From assembly GCF_024623785.1 (NCBI RefSeq), contig NZ_JANKBZ010000001.1, positions 496,001-560,000 of the forward strand: a DNA stretch of 64,000 bases, written 5' to 3'. Each line of letters opens with the position of its first letter. Within the stretch, counting starts at the first letter, position 1. Source of the stretch: Archangium lipolyticum. Lineage in GTDB: Bacteria > Myxococcota > Myxococcia > Myxococcales > Myxococcaceae. The position numbers and the translations under genes are program-made. The notes beneath the pieces are model-generated. The model ran no database searches. It had not been told where the DNA came from and saw only the letters and a list, made by a program, of their open reading frames with translations. This document shows positions 35,120-44,879 of this stretch, one piece after another.

Positions 35120-35719
35120 TCAGTCGTCGAGCAGCTCCACGTTCCAGTACGAGGCATCGGCCAGGTTCAGGAACGGCAGCCACTCACGGTAGGTGACGCG
35201 GCGCGAGGCACCCCGGAAGAGGGGCGTCCAGCGGGGCCGCATGGGCACCTTGAGGAGCTTCATGTGCGCCTGCTCCGGCGTGCGGCCGCCCTTCTTCAGG
35301 TTGCAGGGCACGCACGAGCACACCACGTTCTCCCAGCTCGTCTTGCCACCCTGGGAGCGGGGCACCACGTGATCCAGGTTCAGCTCCGAGCGCGGCAGCG
35401 TCCGGGCGCAGTACTGGCAGGTGTCGTGGTCGCGCGCGTAGATGTTGAGGCGGGAGAAGCGGACCCGGCCGCGCGGCAGGTACTCGTAGGCGGAGAGCAC
35501 CACCACGCGGGGTACGCGGATGCGCCGGTTGATGGTGTTGATGCTGTCGTGCGGGGCACTGGCGCTCAGCTCGGCCCAGTCCTTGAACTCATAGAGGCGG
35601 TACTGCGTGTCGATGGCCTTCGCGACGCCCAGATAGAGCAACGAGAGGGCCCGCTTCACCGAGGTGACATGGACCGGTTGGTAGTTCCGGTTCAGGACGA
35701 GAACGGCGCTGTTCAACAT
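35120..35719 (-). CDS. HNH endonuclease domain protein
   Basis: A 199-residue protein with an N-terminal domain (AVLVLNRNYQPVHVTSVKRALSLLYLGVAKAI) followed by an HNH domain: CQYC, LNLDHVVPRSQGGKTSWENVV and CVPCN. The two CXXC pairs bind structural zinc, and the DHV His plus the later Asn/His complete the nuclease site. This type is widespread and chromosomal; roles in restriction or repair have not been shown. Its start overlaps the end of selA by seven bases. Confidence 0.88.
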   Translation of the reverse strand: MLNSAVLVLNRNYQPVHVTSVKRALSLLYLGVAKAIDTQYRLYEFKDWAELSASAPHDSINTINRRIRVPRVVVLSAYEYLPRGRVRFSRLNIYARDHDTCQYCARTLPRSELNLDHVVPRSQGGKTSWENVVCSCVPCNLKKGGRTPEQAHMKLLKVPMRPRWTPLFRGASRRVTYREWLPFLNLADASYWNVELLDD

Positions 35720-37167
35720 GGCTGCCTTCCCTGTGAGGCCGCTCCAACGGCTTCAGCGACCGGCCCGAGGTCCTCCTCCGCCAGGCACCGAACGTCGAGG
35801 ACCACCTCTCCGTCCGAAATCCGCCCGATCACCGGAACGTCCGCCTCCCGGAGGTATTCCAGGAAGCCCGCCGGCTCCCCAACGGTGAGGATGCATGCGA
35901 AGGAAGGCAACCGGGCCAGGGGCATCGCTCCCCCGCCTACCTGCCCCGACGTAGGAGCCACGCGGGCCTTGGCTCCCTTCCCCGCCAGCAGCGCGAGCAG
36001 CCGCTCGGCGCGGGCGCGCAGCTCCTCCGGGGACTGGGTGAGCAACCGGTACGTAGGCACCGCCTCCGGCCGCCCGTCCCGGTACAGCTCCAGCGTGGCC
36101 TCCAGGGCCGCCACCGTCATCTTGTCGATGCGCAGGGCCCGGGTCAGTGGATGCTTCTTCACGCGGGCGAGCAGCGCGGCGCGGCCCACGATGATGCCGG
36201 CCTGTGGCCCACCGAGGAGCTTGTCGCCGGAGAAGGCCACCACGTCCGCCCCGGCGGCCACGGTGGCCGGCACGGTGGGCTCGCCGGTGAGACCCTCGCC
36301 CGTGAGCGGCAGCAGCGCCCCCGAGCCGAGGTCCACGAACACGGGCACCCCGCGCGCGTGGCCCAGCGCCGACAGCTCCTTCGTCTCCACCTCCTCGGTA
36401 AAGCCCACCAGCGCGAAGTTGGAGCGGTGCACCTTCATCAACACGCCGGTGTCCGGCGTGAGGGCCGACTCGTAGTCCGAGCGCCGGGTGCGGTTGGTGG
36501 TGCCCACCTCGACGAGGCGCGCCCCGGACTGCTTCATCACGTCCGGCACCCGGAAGCCGCCGCCGATCTCCACCAGCTCCCCACGCGAGACAATGGCCTC
36601 GCGGCCCGCGGCCAGCGTGGCCAGCACCAGCAGCGCCGCGCCCGCGCAGTTGTTCACCACGAGGGCATCCTCGGCGCCCGTCAGCCCGGTGAGCAGCTCG
36701 ATGACGGGGGCGTAGCGGCTGCCCCGCTCGCCCTCGTCCAGGTCGTACTCGAGGTTGGAGTAGCCGCGCGACACCTCGGCCACGCGGGCCACGGCCTCGG
36801 GAGCCAGGGGGGAGCGGCCCAGGTTGGTGTGCAGCACCACCCCGGTGGCGTTGAGCACGCGCCGCAGGTTGGGCGTGGCCAGGGCGCGCAGCGCGTCCTC
36901 CACATCCGAGTCCTGGAAGGGACGGGCCTCGCCGCGCAGGAGCCGCTCGCGGACCCGCTCCACCGCCAGCCGCAGCGCCGCCACGGCCCGGGCGCGCGGA
37001 ATACCCGCCAACCGCTCCTCCAGGGAGGGACGGCGCAGGAGCTGCTCGATGGAGGGGAGCGCGCGCAGCAGCGCGTTCTTCCCCCCGTCGTTGGTCGAGG
37101 GTGCACCCACGACCGGAAGTGTAAGGGACCGGGGACGCTCGCGCCAGCCAACCCGCCTGCCCTTCAC
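35713..37167 (-). CDS. selA: L-seryl-tRNA(Sec) selenium transferase
   Basis: The 484-residue PLP enzyme converts seryl-tRNA(Sec) to selenocysteinyl-tRNA(Sec) with selenophosphate. Recognisable segments are ATGVVLHTNLGRSPL, VNNCAGAALLVL, EIGGGFRVPDVMKQSG, VHRSNFALVGFTEEV, and the PLP-lysine motif FSGDKLLGGPQAG with K316. The GTG at 37167 is the most upstream start; a GTG 19 codons later is possible. The usual partner selB is not in this window, nor is a tRNA(Sec) gene seen. It lies 12 bases after the slt gene and overlaps the HNH gene. Confidence 0.93.
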   Translation of the reverse strand: MKGRRVGWRERPRSLTLPVVGAPSTNDGGKNALLRALPSIEQLLRRPSLEERLAGIPRARAVAALRLAVERVRERLLRGEARPFQDSDVEDALRALATPNLRRVLNATGVVLHTNLGRSPLAPEAVARVAEVSRGYSNLEYDLDEGERGSRYAPVIELLTGLTGAEDALVVNNCAGAALLVLATLAAGREAIVSRGELVEIGGGFRVPDVMKQSGARLVEVGTTNRTRRSDYESALTPDTGVLMKVHRSNFALVGFTEEVETKELSALGHARGVPVFVDLGSGALLPLTGEGLTGEPTVPATVAAGADVVAFSGDKLLGGPQAGIIVGRAALLARVKKHPLTRALRIDKMTVAALEATLELYRDGRPEAVPTYRLLTQSPEELRARAERLLALLAGKGAKARVAPTSGQVGGGAMPLARLPSFACILTVGEPAGFLEYLREADVPVIGRISDGEVVLDVRCLAEEDLGPVAEAVGAASQGRQPC

Positions 37168-37179
37168 CTCGAGTTCACA

Positions 37180-39570
37180 TCACCTGCTGGCCTGCACGGC
37201 GGGTGCCTTGGCCGGCCGCCCGTAGAGCAGCTGGTAGGTGTTGTAGGAGCGCAACACCCGCTTGATGTAGCCGCGCGTCTCCGCGATGGGCACCTCTTCC
37301 ACCCACGCGTCCAGCGGCATGCCCGGGCGGTCCGAGCGCCACCGGTCGATGGCCAGCGGGCCGGCGTTGTAGCCGCCCACCGCGAACGGGGTGTGTCCGG
37401 AGAAGCGCTTCACCAGCGAGCCCAGGTAGTGCGCGCCCAGCTTGATGTTGATGTCCGGCTCCAGCAGGGACTGGTTCGTCACCTTCTTGAGCTTGAGCTG
37501 GCGCGCCACCGCCTGCGCCGTGGAGGGCATGAGCTGGGTGAGGCCCAGCGCGCCCGCCCACGAGAGCGCCTTCGGATCCAACGCGCTCTCCTCGCGCATC
37601 AGCGCCTGGAGCAGATCCGGCTCCACGCCGGCCGCGGAGGTGTGCTTCTCGATCAGCTCGCGGAAGGCGTTGGGATAGGCCACCTCCCACACCGGCCGGG
37701 TCTCCGGGGTGATGCGGCCGCTCAGGTCGCGGCGCAGCGCCACGCGGGCCACCGCATGCGCGGCGCGCTCGTCGCCGGCCCGCGCCAGCATGAGGACGAG
37801 CAGCCGGACGTTCTCCGGCGGCAGGTTGGAGCGGTTGACGGCGAGCAGCTCCGAGGACACGGCCTCGGGGAAGCCCAGGCGCATCAGCTCCACGGCGGCG
37901 GTGAAGTGCGGATCCTTCTCCATCGTCCCCGCGTGCAGCGGCCAGGGCTCGCGGCGCTCCTGTTTGGTGAAGTCGAGCTGAGGCTCCACGCGCTTCATCC
38001 GCGCCGGCTCCAGCGAGCCCAGCATCGTGCGCGCCATCAGCCCGTAATAGGTGGCCGGGTGCTCCACCGCGAGCTGCTCGAAGAGGTCCGCGGCGCCCTT
38101 GGCATCACCCCTGTCCTGAAGGGTGCGCGCCCGCCAGTACCGCGCGCGCTCGAAGTCGTACGTCTCGTCCGCGTCGGCGAAGCGCTTCTCGATCTCCACG
38201 AGGCTGGCGAGCCCGCCGTCCTCCGCCTTCAGCGTGCGGGAGATCCAATAGTTCTTGAAGAGCGCCTCGCCGAGGAAGTCGCCCTGGGGATAGAGCTTCG
38301 ACAGCTCCGCGAGCCGCTGCGCGGCCTGCTCCAGGCGGCCCGTCTTCACGTACAGGTCCGCGGCGTAGAAGAGCGCGTCGTCGGCGAAGGAGTGCTCCGG
38401 GAACTCCCGGGCCAGCCGCTCGTACGTCTCCGTGCCCCTCACCTGGTCCACGATGGAGCGCGAGGAGCCGAGCACGTAGAGGGCGCGCGGCAGCAGATCG
38501 CGATCCTTGCACTGCTCCACCACCGGAGTGAGGGCGGCGATGGCGCGGGTGTGCTGACGCTCCTTGCGCTGGCCCTTGCCGTAGGCGAAGTGGGCCCGGC
38601 AGGCGAGCGCATCGGGCAGCTTGAGCTTGGGCAGCAGGGGCTCGAGCACGTCGAGTCCCTGGCGGTTGCGGTTGAGCTCGATGAGCTGCTCACCGCGCAC
38701 CACCTTCATCTCGAGGGGAGCCTGCTGGCCCTTCAGGCGCTTCTCCGCCTGCTTCGCCAGGGGCGTGAGGGGGTGAGAGGCCCACAGGCGCCAGAGGAAC
38801 TCGCGCTCGCGGGTCTTGTCCTTCTTCTCCGCGGCGATGTCGGCGCTGGCCAGGAGGGCCTCGGCGCCGACGTTGCGGCCCCACGAGGGAGAGGCGCGGC
38901 TGGACAGGGGCGCGAGAGCGGCGAGCGCGGCCTCGGTGTCCTTGGCCTTGCGCAGGACGCGGCCGAGCGCCAGGCGGGCATCGGCGTACAGCCGGGAGCT
39001 GTCGGGCACCTGGGCGAGCAGCACGGCCGCGTCGCTGAAGCGGCCGAGCGACTCGAGGGCCACGCCGGCATGGGTGAGGCAGCGGTCGCGCAGCGCGGGG
39101 TAGTCCCCGGCGAGGGAGGTCATCTCCTCGGCGGCGCGCTTGTCGTCCCCGGCGCGCACGGCGCTCAGGGCGCGCAGGTAGCGCACGGGGAGCGAGTTGC
39201 CCTCCTTCTCGAGCAGCTCCCGGGCGCGGGTGTAGAAGCCCTTGTCGAAGGCCTCCTTGGCCTCCTTGCGCTTGCCCTCGGCGAAGTACGGGGACAGGTC
39301 ATCCAGCCCGTAGGCACGGCCCTTGAAGATACGGGGCGGCGTGGGGGCGGCCGGGGGCGGGTCCGGGAACGCGGGGTTGAGCACCTCCACGTACCCGGGG
39401 GGCACCAGGACCTTCTCCGAGTCCGGAGGCGGAGAGAGCTGGGCCTCGGACGGAGCATTCTGCGTCTGGGCCTGGGGAGCCGCGGAGGGCTCCTCGGACG
39501 GGGGCGCCTGGGTGAAGGCCAGCGAAGTGGCGGCGGCGGCGGCGGCGAGCAGGGGGACGAAGGCTTTCAT
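37180..39570 (-). CDS. Slt70-like soluble lytic transglycosylase
   Basis: The 796-residue protein has a signal peptide (ending SLAFTQA), a Pro-rich linker, a long alpha-superhelical (U-type) region of TPR-like repeats from about residue 85 to 610, and a C-terminal SLT domain. The catalytic Glu is in LMREESALDPKALSWAGALGLTQLMP, with GGYNAGPLAIDRW and ETRGYIKRVL completing the Slt pattern. It cleaves peptidoglycan glycan strands in the periplasm during turnover. It is a longer-repeat relative of E. coli Slt70 (645 residues). Upstream of selA on the same strand and possibly co-transcribed. Confidence 0.9.
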   Translation of the reverse strand: MKAFVPLLAAAAAATSLAFTQAPPSEEPSAAPQAQTQNAPSEAQLSPPPDSEKVLVPPGYVEVLNPAFPDPPPAAPTPPRIFKGRAYGLDDLSPYFAEGKRKEAKEAFDKGFYTRARELLEKEGNSLPVRYLRALSAVRAGDDKRAAEEMTSLAGDYPALRDRCLTHAGVALESLGRFSDAAVLLAQVPDSSRLYADARLALGRVLRKAKDTEAALAALAPLSSRASPSWGRNVGAEALLASADIAAEKKDKTREREFLWRLWASHPLTPLAKQAEKRLKGQQAPLEMKVVRGEQLIELNRNRQGLDVLEPLLPKLKLPDALACRAHFAYGKGQRKERQHTRAIAALTPVVEQCKDRDLLPRALYVLGSSRSIVDQVRGTETYERLAREFPEHSFADDALFYAADLYVKTGRLEQAAQRLAELSKLYPQGDFLGEALFKNYWISRTLKAEDGGLASLVEIEKRFADADETYDFERARYWRARTLQDRGDAKGAADLFEQLAVEHPATYYGLMARTMLGSLEPARMKRVEPQLDFTKQERREPWPLHAGTMEKDPHFTAAVELMRLGFPEAVSSELLAVNRSNLPPENVRLLVLMLARAGDERAAHAVARVALRRDLSGRITPETRPVWEVAYPNAFRELIEKHTSAAGVEPDLLQALMREESALDPKALSWAGALGLTQLMPSTAQAVARQLKLKKVTNQSLLEPDINIKLGAHYLGSLVKRFSGHTPFAVGGYNAGPLAIDRWRSDRPGMPLDAWVEEVPIAETRGYIKRVLRSYNTYQLLYGRPAKAPAVQASR

Positions 39571-39672
39571 ACGGGAAGGGCCCTCAGGTGATGGGCCTGG
39601 GCAGCCCCGGAGACAACTGGAAGCAGGGAAAAAATTTCCGCGGTCGAACGAAGGTTAGACTGGCCACCACAC

Positions 39673-41919
39673 ATGGACATCCGGACACAGAGCGCGCTCC
39701 TCGCATCCATCATCGGGCTGGCGCTCGGCGTTTCCATGTTGTTGAGGGCGGGACGTCCACGAGTGCTCACGCTCTACTCCGTCTTCGCGCTGACGGTGGG
39801 CGGGTACTACCTGTCCAGCTTCTTTCACAGTCTCTTCGGGGGCGCTGAGTACCCATGGGTGTCGAGGGTGGCCGTCGGTGCCACCATTCTACTGGCTTCC
39901 CTGGTTCCTGGCGCGGCAGTGGCCTTCTTCCTCGAATTCTTGGGGGTGAGCAAGGGCACGCATCTGCTCGGCAGGCGGCTCGCTGTCCTCTCCGCCGTCT
40001 TCGGCCTGGGCGTGGCAGTGTCGCCTCTCGCACAGAAGGACTGGGCGCGGGTGGCCATGGGCGCCTGGGTGTTCGGTGCCCTGCTGGGCTCGGTTTCGTT
40101 GCTGCTCCGACGAGTCCGCACCACCGAGTCGCGAATCGAGAAGCTGCGGCTGACGTACCTGGCCATCGGGGCCGGGGCCGCCATCCTGTTCTCCGCGTTG
40201 GACCTGTTGGGGCGCTTCGGCCTGCCCTTCCCCGCCCTGGGGCCGGTCTTCACCACGCTCTACCTGTTCTTCCTGGCCCAGACGCTGCTGCGGCTGCGGC
40301 TGATGGATCTGCACGAGCTGCTGGGGAAGATCGCCTCGCAGACGGTGCTGGCCACCATCCTGGCCGCGGTCTTCACGGTGCTGACGGTGTGGGTGGACGA
40401 GAACAACACCTCGCTCTTCCTCTTCAACACGGTGGTGGCGGCGTTCGTGGTGCTCATCCTGCTGGAGCCGCTGCGGGTGAAGGTGGAGGAGCAGGTGGTG
40501 GCCATCTTCTTCCGCGAGCGCTTCGAGCTGCTGCGGGTGCTGGGCAACGCGCGGGCGAGGATGGCGGGCGTCATCGAGATCTCCGAGCTGGCGCGCATGG
40601 TGATGGACGCGCTGCACGAGTCGGGGCGCATCACGCACGCGTCCCTGTTCCTGCTGGCGGAAGATAGGCCGGGCTACCGGCTGCTGGATGCACGGGGCCC
40701 GGTACCGGTGAGCTTCCTGGACACGGGCGCGGCGCGCGGCGTGCTGTTCGCGGTGGCCTCGGGACAGAAGGCGGTGCTGCTGGAGAACCTGGAGCGGCGC
40801 ATCGCGGTGCTGCGGCAGCAGGCGACGGAGGGCAAGCGCTTCCGGGACGAGCTCAAGCGGCTCAACGACACGCGCGCGGCGCTCCTTCAGATGAAGGCCG
40901 GCATCACCGTGCCGCTGCTGGGCAACGACCGGGTCATCGGCTTCCTCAACCTGTGGGACGAGCGCGTGCCGGAGGCGTACGCCTCGGACGAGATCGCCCT
41001 CATCCTGGAGGTGGCCGAGCGGCTGGCGACGGCGCTGGAGAACTCGAAGCTGTACGAGAAGATCCGCGAGCGCGACCGCCTGGCGGCGCTGGGCGAGATG
41101 GCGGCGGGCCTGGCACATGAGATCCGCAACCCGCTGGGCGCCATCAAGGGCGCGGCGCAGTGCCTGGATCCGAAGCGGCTGCCGGGCGAGGAAGGCGAGT
41201 TCCTGGAGGTCATCGTCGAGGAGGTGAACCGCCTCAACGGGGTGGTGTCGGCGTTCCTCGACTACGCGCGGCCCCTGAAGCAGACCTTCGGACCGACGGA
41301 CCTGAACGAGGTGGTGACGCGGACGGTGCGGCTCATCCAGAACGAGATGCCCCAGGGCATCGGGTTGAAGGTGGAGCAGGAGGAGTCGCTGCCCCGGGTG
41401 GAGGCGGACGCGGAGCAGTTGAAGCAGGTGCTGATCAACCTGGTGCAGAACGCGATGCAGGCGATGGCCGACACCGGGGGCACCATCACGGTGAAGACGA
41501 TGAGGCCGGAGCGCTTCAGCGACTTCCGCCCCTCGGGTGACTCCTTCGTGGAGGTGCACGTGTCGGACACCGGCCCGGGCATCCCCTCGGAAGAGCATCA
41601 GCACATCTTCGTGCCCTTCTACACGACGAAGCAGAAGGGTACGGGGCTGGGGCTGGCCATCTGCCAGCGCATCGTGAAGAACCACGGCGGGACGCTGTCG
41701 GTGCAGAGCAAGCCGGGCGATGGCGCGACGTTCATCATCCGCCTGCCCATCCCTCCGGCCGAGCCGCTCCAGGTGCCGGAGCCGGCCATCGTGGACGGAA
41801 CGCCCTTCCCCACCACGAGGCCCGCCGAGGCCCAGCCCTCGGAGGGCGCCACGGCGGAAGGCGGACCGTCGAAGCCCGAGCGCAAACCGAAGCGCGAGAA
41901 GAAGCGCCGCGCGAGCTGA
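39673..41919 (+). CDS. membrane sensor histidine kinase with GAF domain (NtrB-like)
   Basis: The 748-residue kinase has seven or eight N-terminal membrane helices (residues 5-275), a helical linker, a GAF domain at about residues 290-455, and an NtrB-type transmitter with H482 in GLAHEIRNPLGAIKG, N box LVNLVQNAMQ, and G boxes DTGPGIPSEEH and KGTGLGLAI. The C-terminus is a basic Pro/Lys-rich tail. NtrB-type kinases often phosphorylate sigma-54 enhancer-binding proteins, which fits the sigma-54 sites seen in this region, but no regulator is encoded adjacent. Divergent from the slt gene, with about 100 bases between. Confidence 0.92.
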   Translation: MDIRTQSALLASIIGLALGVSMLLRAGRPRVLTLYSVFALTVGGYYLSSFFHSLFGGAEYPWVSRVAVGATILLASLVPGAAVAFFLEFLGVSKGTHLLGRRLAVLSAVFGLGVAVSPLAQKDWARVAMGAWVFGALLGSVSLLLRRVRTTESRIEKLRLTYLAIGAGAAILFSALDLLGRFGLPFPALGPVFTTLYLFFLAQTLLRLRLMDLHELLGKIASQTVLATILAAVFTVLTVWVDENNTSLFLFNTVVAAFVVLILLEPLRVKVEEQVVAIFFRERFELLRVLGNARARMAGVIEISELARMVMDALHESGRITHASLFLLAEDRPGYRLLDARGPVPVSFLDTGAARGVLFAVASGQKAVLLENLERRIAVLRQQATEGKRFRDELKRLNDTRAALLQMKAGITVPLLGNDRVIGFLNLWDERVPEAYASDEIALILEVAERLATALENSKLYEKIRERDRLAALGEMAAGLAHEIRNPLGAIKGAAQCLDPKRLPGEEGEFLEVIVEEVNRLNGVVSAFLDYARPLKQTFGPTDLNEVVTRTVRLIQNEMPQGIGLKVEQEESLPRVEADAEQLKQVLINLVQNAMQAMADTGGTITVKTMRPERFSDFRPSGDSFVEVHVSDTGPGIPSEEHQHIFVPFYTTKQKGTGLGLAICQRIVKNHGGTLSVQSKPGDGATFIIRLPIPPAEPLQVPEPAIVDGTPFPTTRPAEAQPSEGATAEGGPSKPERKPKREKKRRAS

Positions 41920-42024
41920 GAGCGCTTCCTGGCTCGAACCTTCAAATGCCTCTTTAAGTGAAAAATCGCGACCATACCGATTAAGTCCTTTTCCCTGAAA
42001 CAGTTCACCAGTAGTCTTCGGTGA

Positions 42025-43854
42025 ATGCACTGGCATTTGCCCTCGAAGAGCGCGGCCATGCTGACGGTGATGCTCGCGAGCTCCGGACTCGTCGGGATCG
42101 ACGCGCACGCCCAGCAATGCACTCCTGAGACTCCCCAGACGGTGGAGCCTCCCAACGACCGGATGAGCGACACGCGGCTGCTACGGCGCCTCGTGCTCGG
42201 GCTCACCGGGACCACGCCCACCGTCGAGCAGTACGAAGCGATGGCGGCCGCGGCCACGCCGGAAGCACGAGAAGCGATCCTGCGCTCGACGCTCGATGAC
42301 GCGCTCGCCTCGCCGAAGTTCTACGAGCGGATGCTGCGCTTCGGACACGAGTGGATCGCGGTGGGCGCGTACACCACCGGCGCTGCCGGCGACGCGTACC
42401 AGGGCGACATGTCCGGCCACCTCTTCAAGTGCGCCGCGAACACCCTGCACCCGGGCGCGTACTACCACGTGAACGAGTCGAAGGATCCGGACAAGCAGTG
42501 CAACGACCAGGATGCGGACGGCAATCCCGCCGTGCCCGTGGTGAACACGGTCGAACCCTGGTGGGCACCGGGAACGAGGGTCGAGGTGCTCGGCAAGGCC
42601 GGCTCCAACGTCACCCAGGTCCTCGACGCCAAGGGGCAGCCGCTCGACTGCGGCATCGCGAGCGGCGGCTACTACGATCCCATGCTACCCGGCGGGTGTG
42701 GCTGCGGACCGAACCTGGTGTGGTGCTCACCACTCGCCGGCCTGGGGAGCGCGAGCACCCACGACCTCAACGTTCAACGGCGCCATCCGTACGAGGAACC
42801 CGCGCGCCTGTTCGCGCACCTCGCGTGGCACGACCGGCCGCTGTCGGATCTCGTCATCGGCAACTACTCGGTGGGAACCAACTGGCTGCGCGCGCTGTAC
42901 GTGCGCCTCGGCCGGCAGATGGGCAGCAACGCGTTGGACGCGAACACGACGTGGTGGCGCCCGGACGCGGACGGCGCACCGAGAGACCCGCTGCACCCGA
43001 CACCGAATGATCCGCAGGCGTGGCGCGAGTTCGTGGTCGAGGATCTGGAGCCCTTCCACCTCGCGCTCACCAACAACCGGGCGCGCTCCGGCAGTCTCGA
43101 TCGCACGTACCGCTTCGATCCCCGCACCACGACCGAAGCACCCAAGGGCCTTCCCACGGCCGGGGTGCTCACCATGATCGGCGCGATGTCCTCGTTCCCG
43201 CGCGAGCGCGTCCGGGCCGCGCGCTTCCTGGAGATCTTCGCCTGTCAGAGCTTCACGCCTCCTCCCGCGGACGTGCACTTCCCTCCGTACGACACCGATC
43301 CCGCGAAGGGCGGAACGTGCCTGCACTGCCACAAGACGCTCGATCCCGCGGCCATCTCGTTCAAGCGGTGGGATTTCAATCCGGCCTCGAGCTACTACGT
43401 CCCGTGGCCCTTCATCCCCGGCATGGGCCGTCACCGCGTCACGAAGCAGTGGCTGTCCGGGCAGTATCCGTACGGCGGCAACTCGCCGGGCAACCGGTGG
43501 AGGAACGCGTTCCTCCCCAACACCGTGATGACCCCGGTCACCCCCGAGCAGATCACGGCCAATCCGGAAGCGGTGCTGCTCGACACGATGCCCGAGTCGT
43601 ACACGCTGCTCGGTCAGCCCGGTGACGGCACGATGGGTCCGCTCGGGTTCGGAAAGCTCCTCGTCCGCTCCGGCGAGTTCGATCGCTGCGCCTCGCGCAA
43701 GCTCTACTCGATGTTCATCGGCCGTGAGCTGGACCCGGCCTCCGAGAAGCACTTCATCGACAAGCTCGCCCGGGAGTTCGTCGCACGCGACCGCAAGCTC
43801 CGGCCCTTCATCCGCTATCTCTTCGAGCAGCCCGAGCTGCGGAGGGGACTGTAA
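42025..43854 (+). CDS. DUF1549/DUF1588-like exported haem-motif protein
   Basis: The 609-residue product has a signal peptide (cleaving near AHA-QQ) and an N-terminal DUF1549-like helical region (LLRRLVLGLTGTTPTVEQYEAM, then ALASPKFYERMLRF). A CXXCH motif appears as GGTCLHCHKTLDPAAISF, the layout of the PSD/DUF1588 families, and a DUF1585-like end carries CASRKLYSMFIGRELDP. These domains were first noted in Planctomycetes in predicted cytochrome/sulfatase-linked systems and are still of unknown function. It overlaps the next gene (TAATG). ATG 42025 has a weak ribosome site; 42058 is an alternative. The three genes form one unit. Confidence 0.75.
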   Translation: MHWHLPSKSAAMLTVMLASSGLVGIDAHAQQCTPETPQTVEPPNDRMSDTRLLRRLVLGLTGTTPTVEQYEAMAAAATPEAREAILRSTLDDALASPKFYERMLRFGHEWIAVGAYTTGAAGDAYQGDMSGHLFKCAANTLHPGAYYHVNESKDPDKQCNDQDADGNPAVPVVNTVEPWWAPGTRVEVLGKAGSNVTQVLDAKGQPLDCGIASGGYYDPMLPGGCGCGPNLVWCSPLAGLGSASTHDLNVQRRHPYEEPARLFAHLAWHDRPLSDLVIGNYSVGTNWLRALYVRLGRQMGSNALDANTTWWRPDADGAPRDPLHPTPNDPQAWREFVVEDLEPFHLALTNNRARSGSLDRTYRFDPRTTTEAPKGLPTAGVLTMIGAMSSFPRERVRAARFLEIFACQSFTPPPADVHFPPYDTDPAKGGTCLHCHKTLDPAAISFKRWDFNPASSYYVPWPFIPGMGRHRVTKQWLSGQYPYGGNSPGNRWRNAFLPNTVMTPVTPEQITANPEAVLLDTMPESYTLLGQPGDGTMGPLGFGKLLVRSGEFDRCASRKLYSMFIGRELDPASEKHFIDKLAREFVARDRKLRPFIRYLFEQPELRRGL

Positions 43855-44867
43855 TGAGAACACCGCGTTCGATGTTGGGAGCCGCCGCGCTGACCGCGCT
43901 CGTGCTCACCGCCGGAGCCTGCACCGAGACGAATCCGGGCGAGAACTGCCCTCCCTCGGGCAAGAACGAGGAGATCCGGCTCGGGCTCGCGCCCGCGTGC
44001 GAAGGGTGCCACCTCACCGGCAACAAGCCGTTCTTCGCCTCGCTCACCGCGTTCGAGAACGGGCTCGTGTACGACGAGCGGTACGTGAAGCGCGGAGATC
44101 CCGACAACAGCCTGTTGATCCAGCTGCTCGAGGGAACCGCCTCGGGAAGCTACCCCCAGATGCCACCGGGTCAGCACTACGACGAGCTCGTCGCCAGCGG
44201 CAGCGTCAAGCTGACCATCGAGCAGGTGAAGGCCTGGATTCGCGAGCTGCCCCCTCCTCCCGAGCGGCTGGAGGCTCCGAATCCGGAGGCGTTCAGCGTC
44301 CGCCGGCTCTCCGCCGAGGAGATGGTGGTGAGCTTGATGGATCAGCTCGGGCTGACGCTCGAGGACTTCGTCAGCACCAGTGATCCCAACTGGCGCAACA
44401 GGGAGTACGTGGTCAATGGCGGCAAGCTCTTCGTGTGGCCCGGAGACTGGGCGCCCGGCATCTCGCGCCAGTACGTCTCCGACTCGCGCAGCGTCGAGCG
44501 GTTCGATGCGCTCGGAGGCGGCAACTCGCTCGTGTACCGCAAGAAGGACGTGACCTTCGGTCCCTCCGCCGCGCAGACGCTGGTCCAGATGTCGCAAGCC
44601 TGGTGTGCGCGCGCGGTGGACAAGAAGGGCAACACGGCGGTGCTGCGCTACGCGACGCTCGCCGACACCTCCGCGAAGAACCCGGACGCGGTGCAGAAGA
44701 ACCTGCGCACGCTCTACCTGCGCATGCTCGGACAGCCTCCTTCGGAAGCGGAAGCGAAGGAGCTGTACGAACGGGTCTATCTCCCGCTCGAAGCGCAGAG
44801 CACGCGCATCGCCTGGATCGGCGTCTGTGCGTCCCTCATCCGTCACCCGCTGTGGATCACCTACTGA
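43854..44867 (+). CDS. lipoprotein with CXXCH motif (c-type cytochrome-like)
   Basis: The 337-residue protein starts at an ATG overlapping the upstream stop. The signal MRTPRSMLGAAALTALVLTAGAC ends in a lipobox. Near residues 40-50 is APACEGCHLTGNKPF, a CXXCH motif, and PQMPPGQHYDE about 60 residues later could supply a Met ligand, as in mono-haem cytochrome c domains. The C-terminal two thirds carry a DUF1549/1588-like helical part (LSAEEMVVSLMDQLGLTLEDF, NLRTLYLRMLGQPPSEAEAKELY). It probably works with its neighbours in the envelope. Confidence 0.72.
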   Translation: MRTPRSMLGAAALTALVLTAGACTETNPGENCPPSGKNEEIRLGLAPACEGCHLTGNKPFFASLTAFENGLVYDERYVKRGDPDNSLLIQLLEGTASGSYPQMPPGQHYDELVASGSVKLTIEQVKAWIRELPPPPERLEAPNPEAFSVRRLSAEEMVVSLMDQLGLTLEDFVSTSDPNWRNREYVVNGGKLFVWPGDWAPGISRQYVSDSRSVERFDALGGGNSLVYRKKDVTFGPSAAQTLVQMSQAWCARAVDKKGNTAVLRYATLADTSAKNPDAVQKNLRTLYLRMLGQPPSEAEAKELYERVYLPLEAQSTRIAWIGVCASLIRHPLWITY

Positions 44868-44879
44868 GCCGAGGACACC

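Noticed and set aside
36151-39591. A very long open frame (over 1,100 codons) antisense to selA and slt
   Set aside because: It is a by-product of high GC at third positions; its translation is low-complexity and the sense-strand genes are recognisable families.
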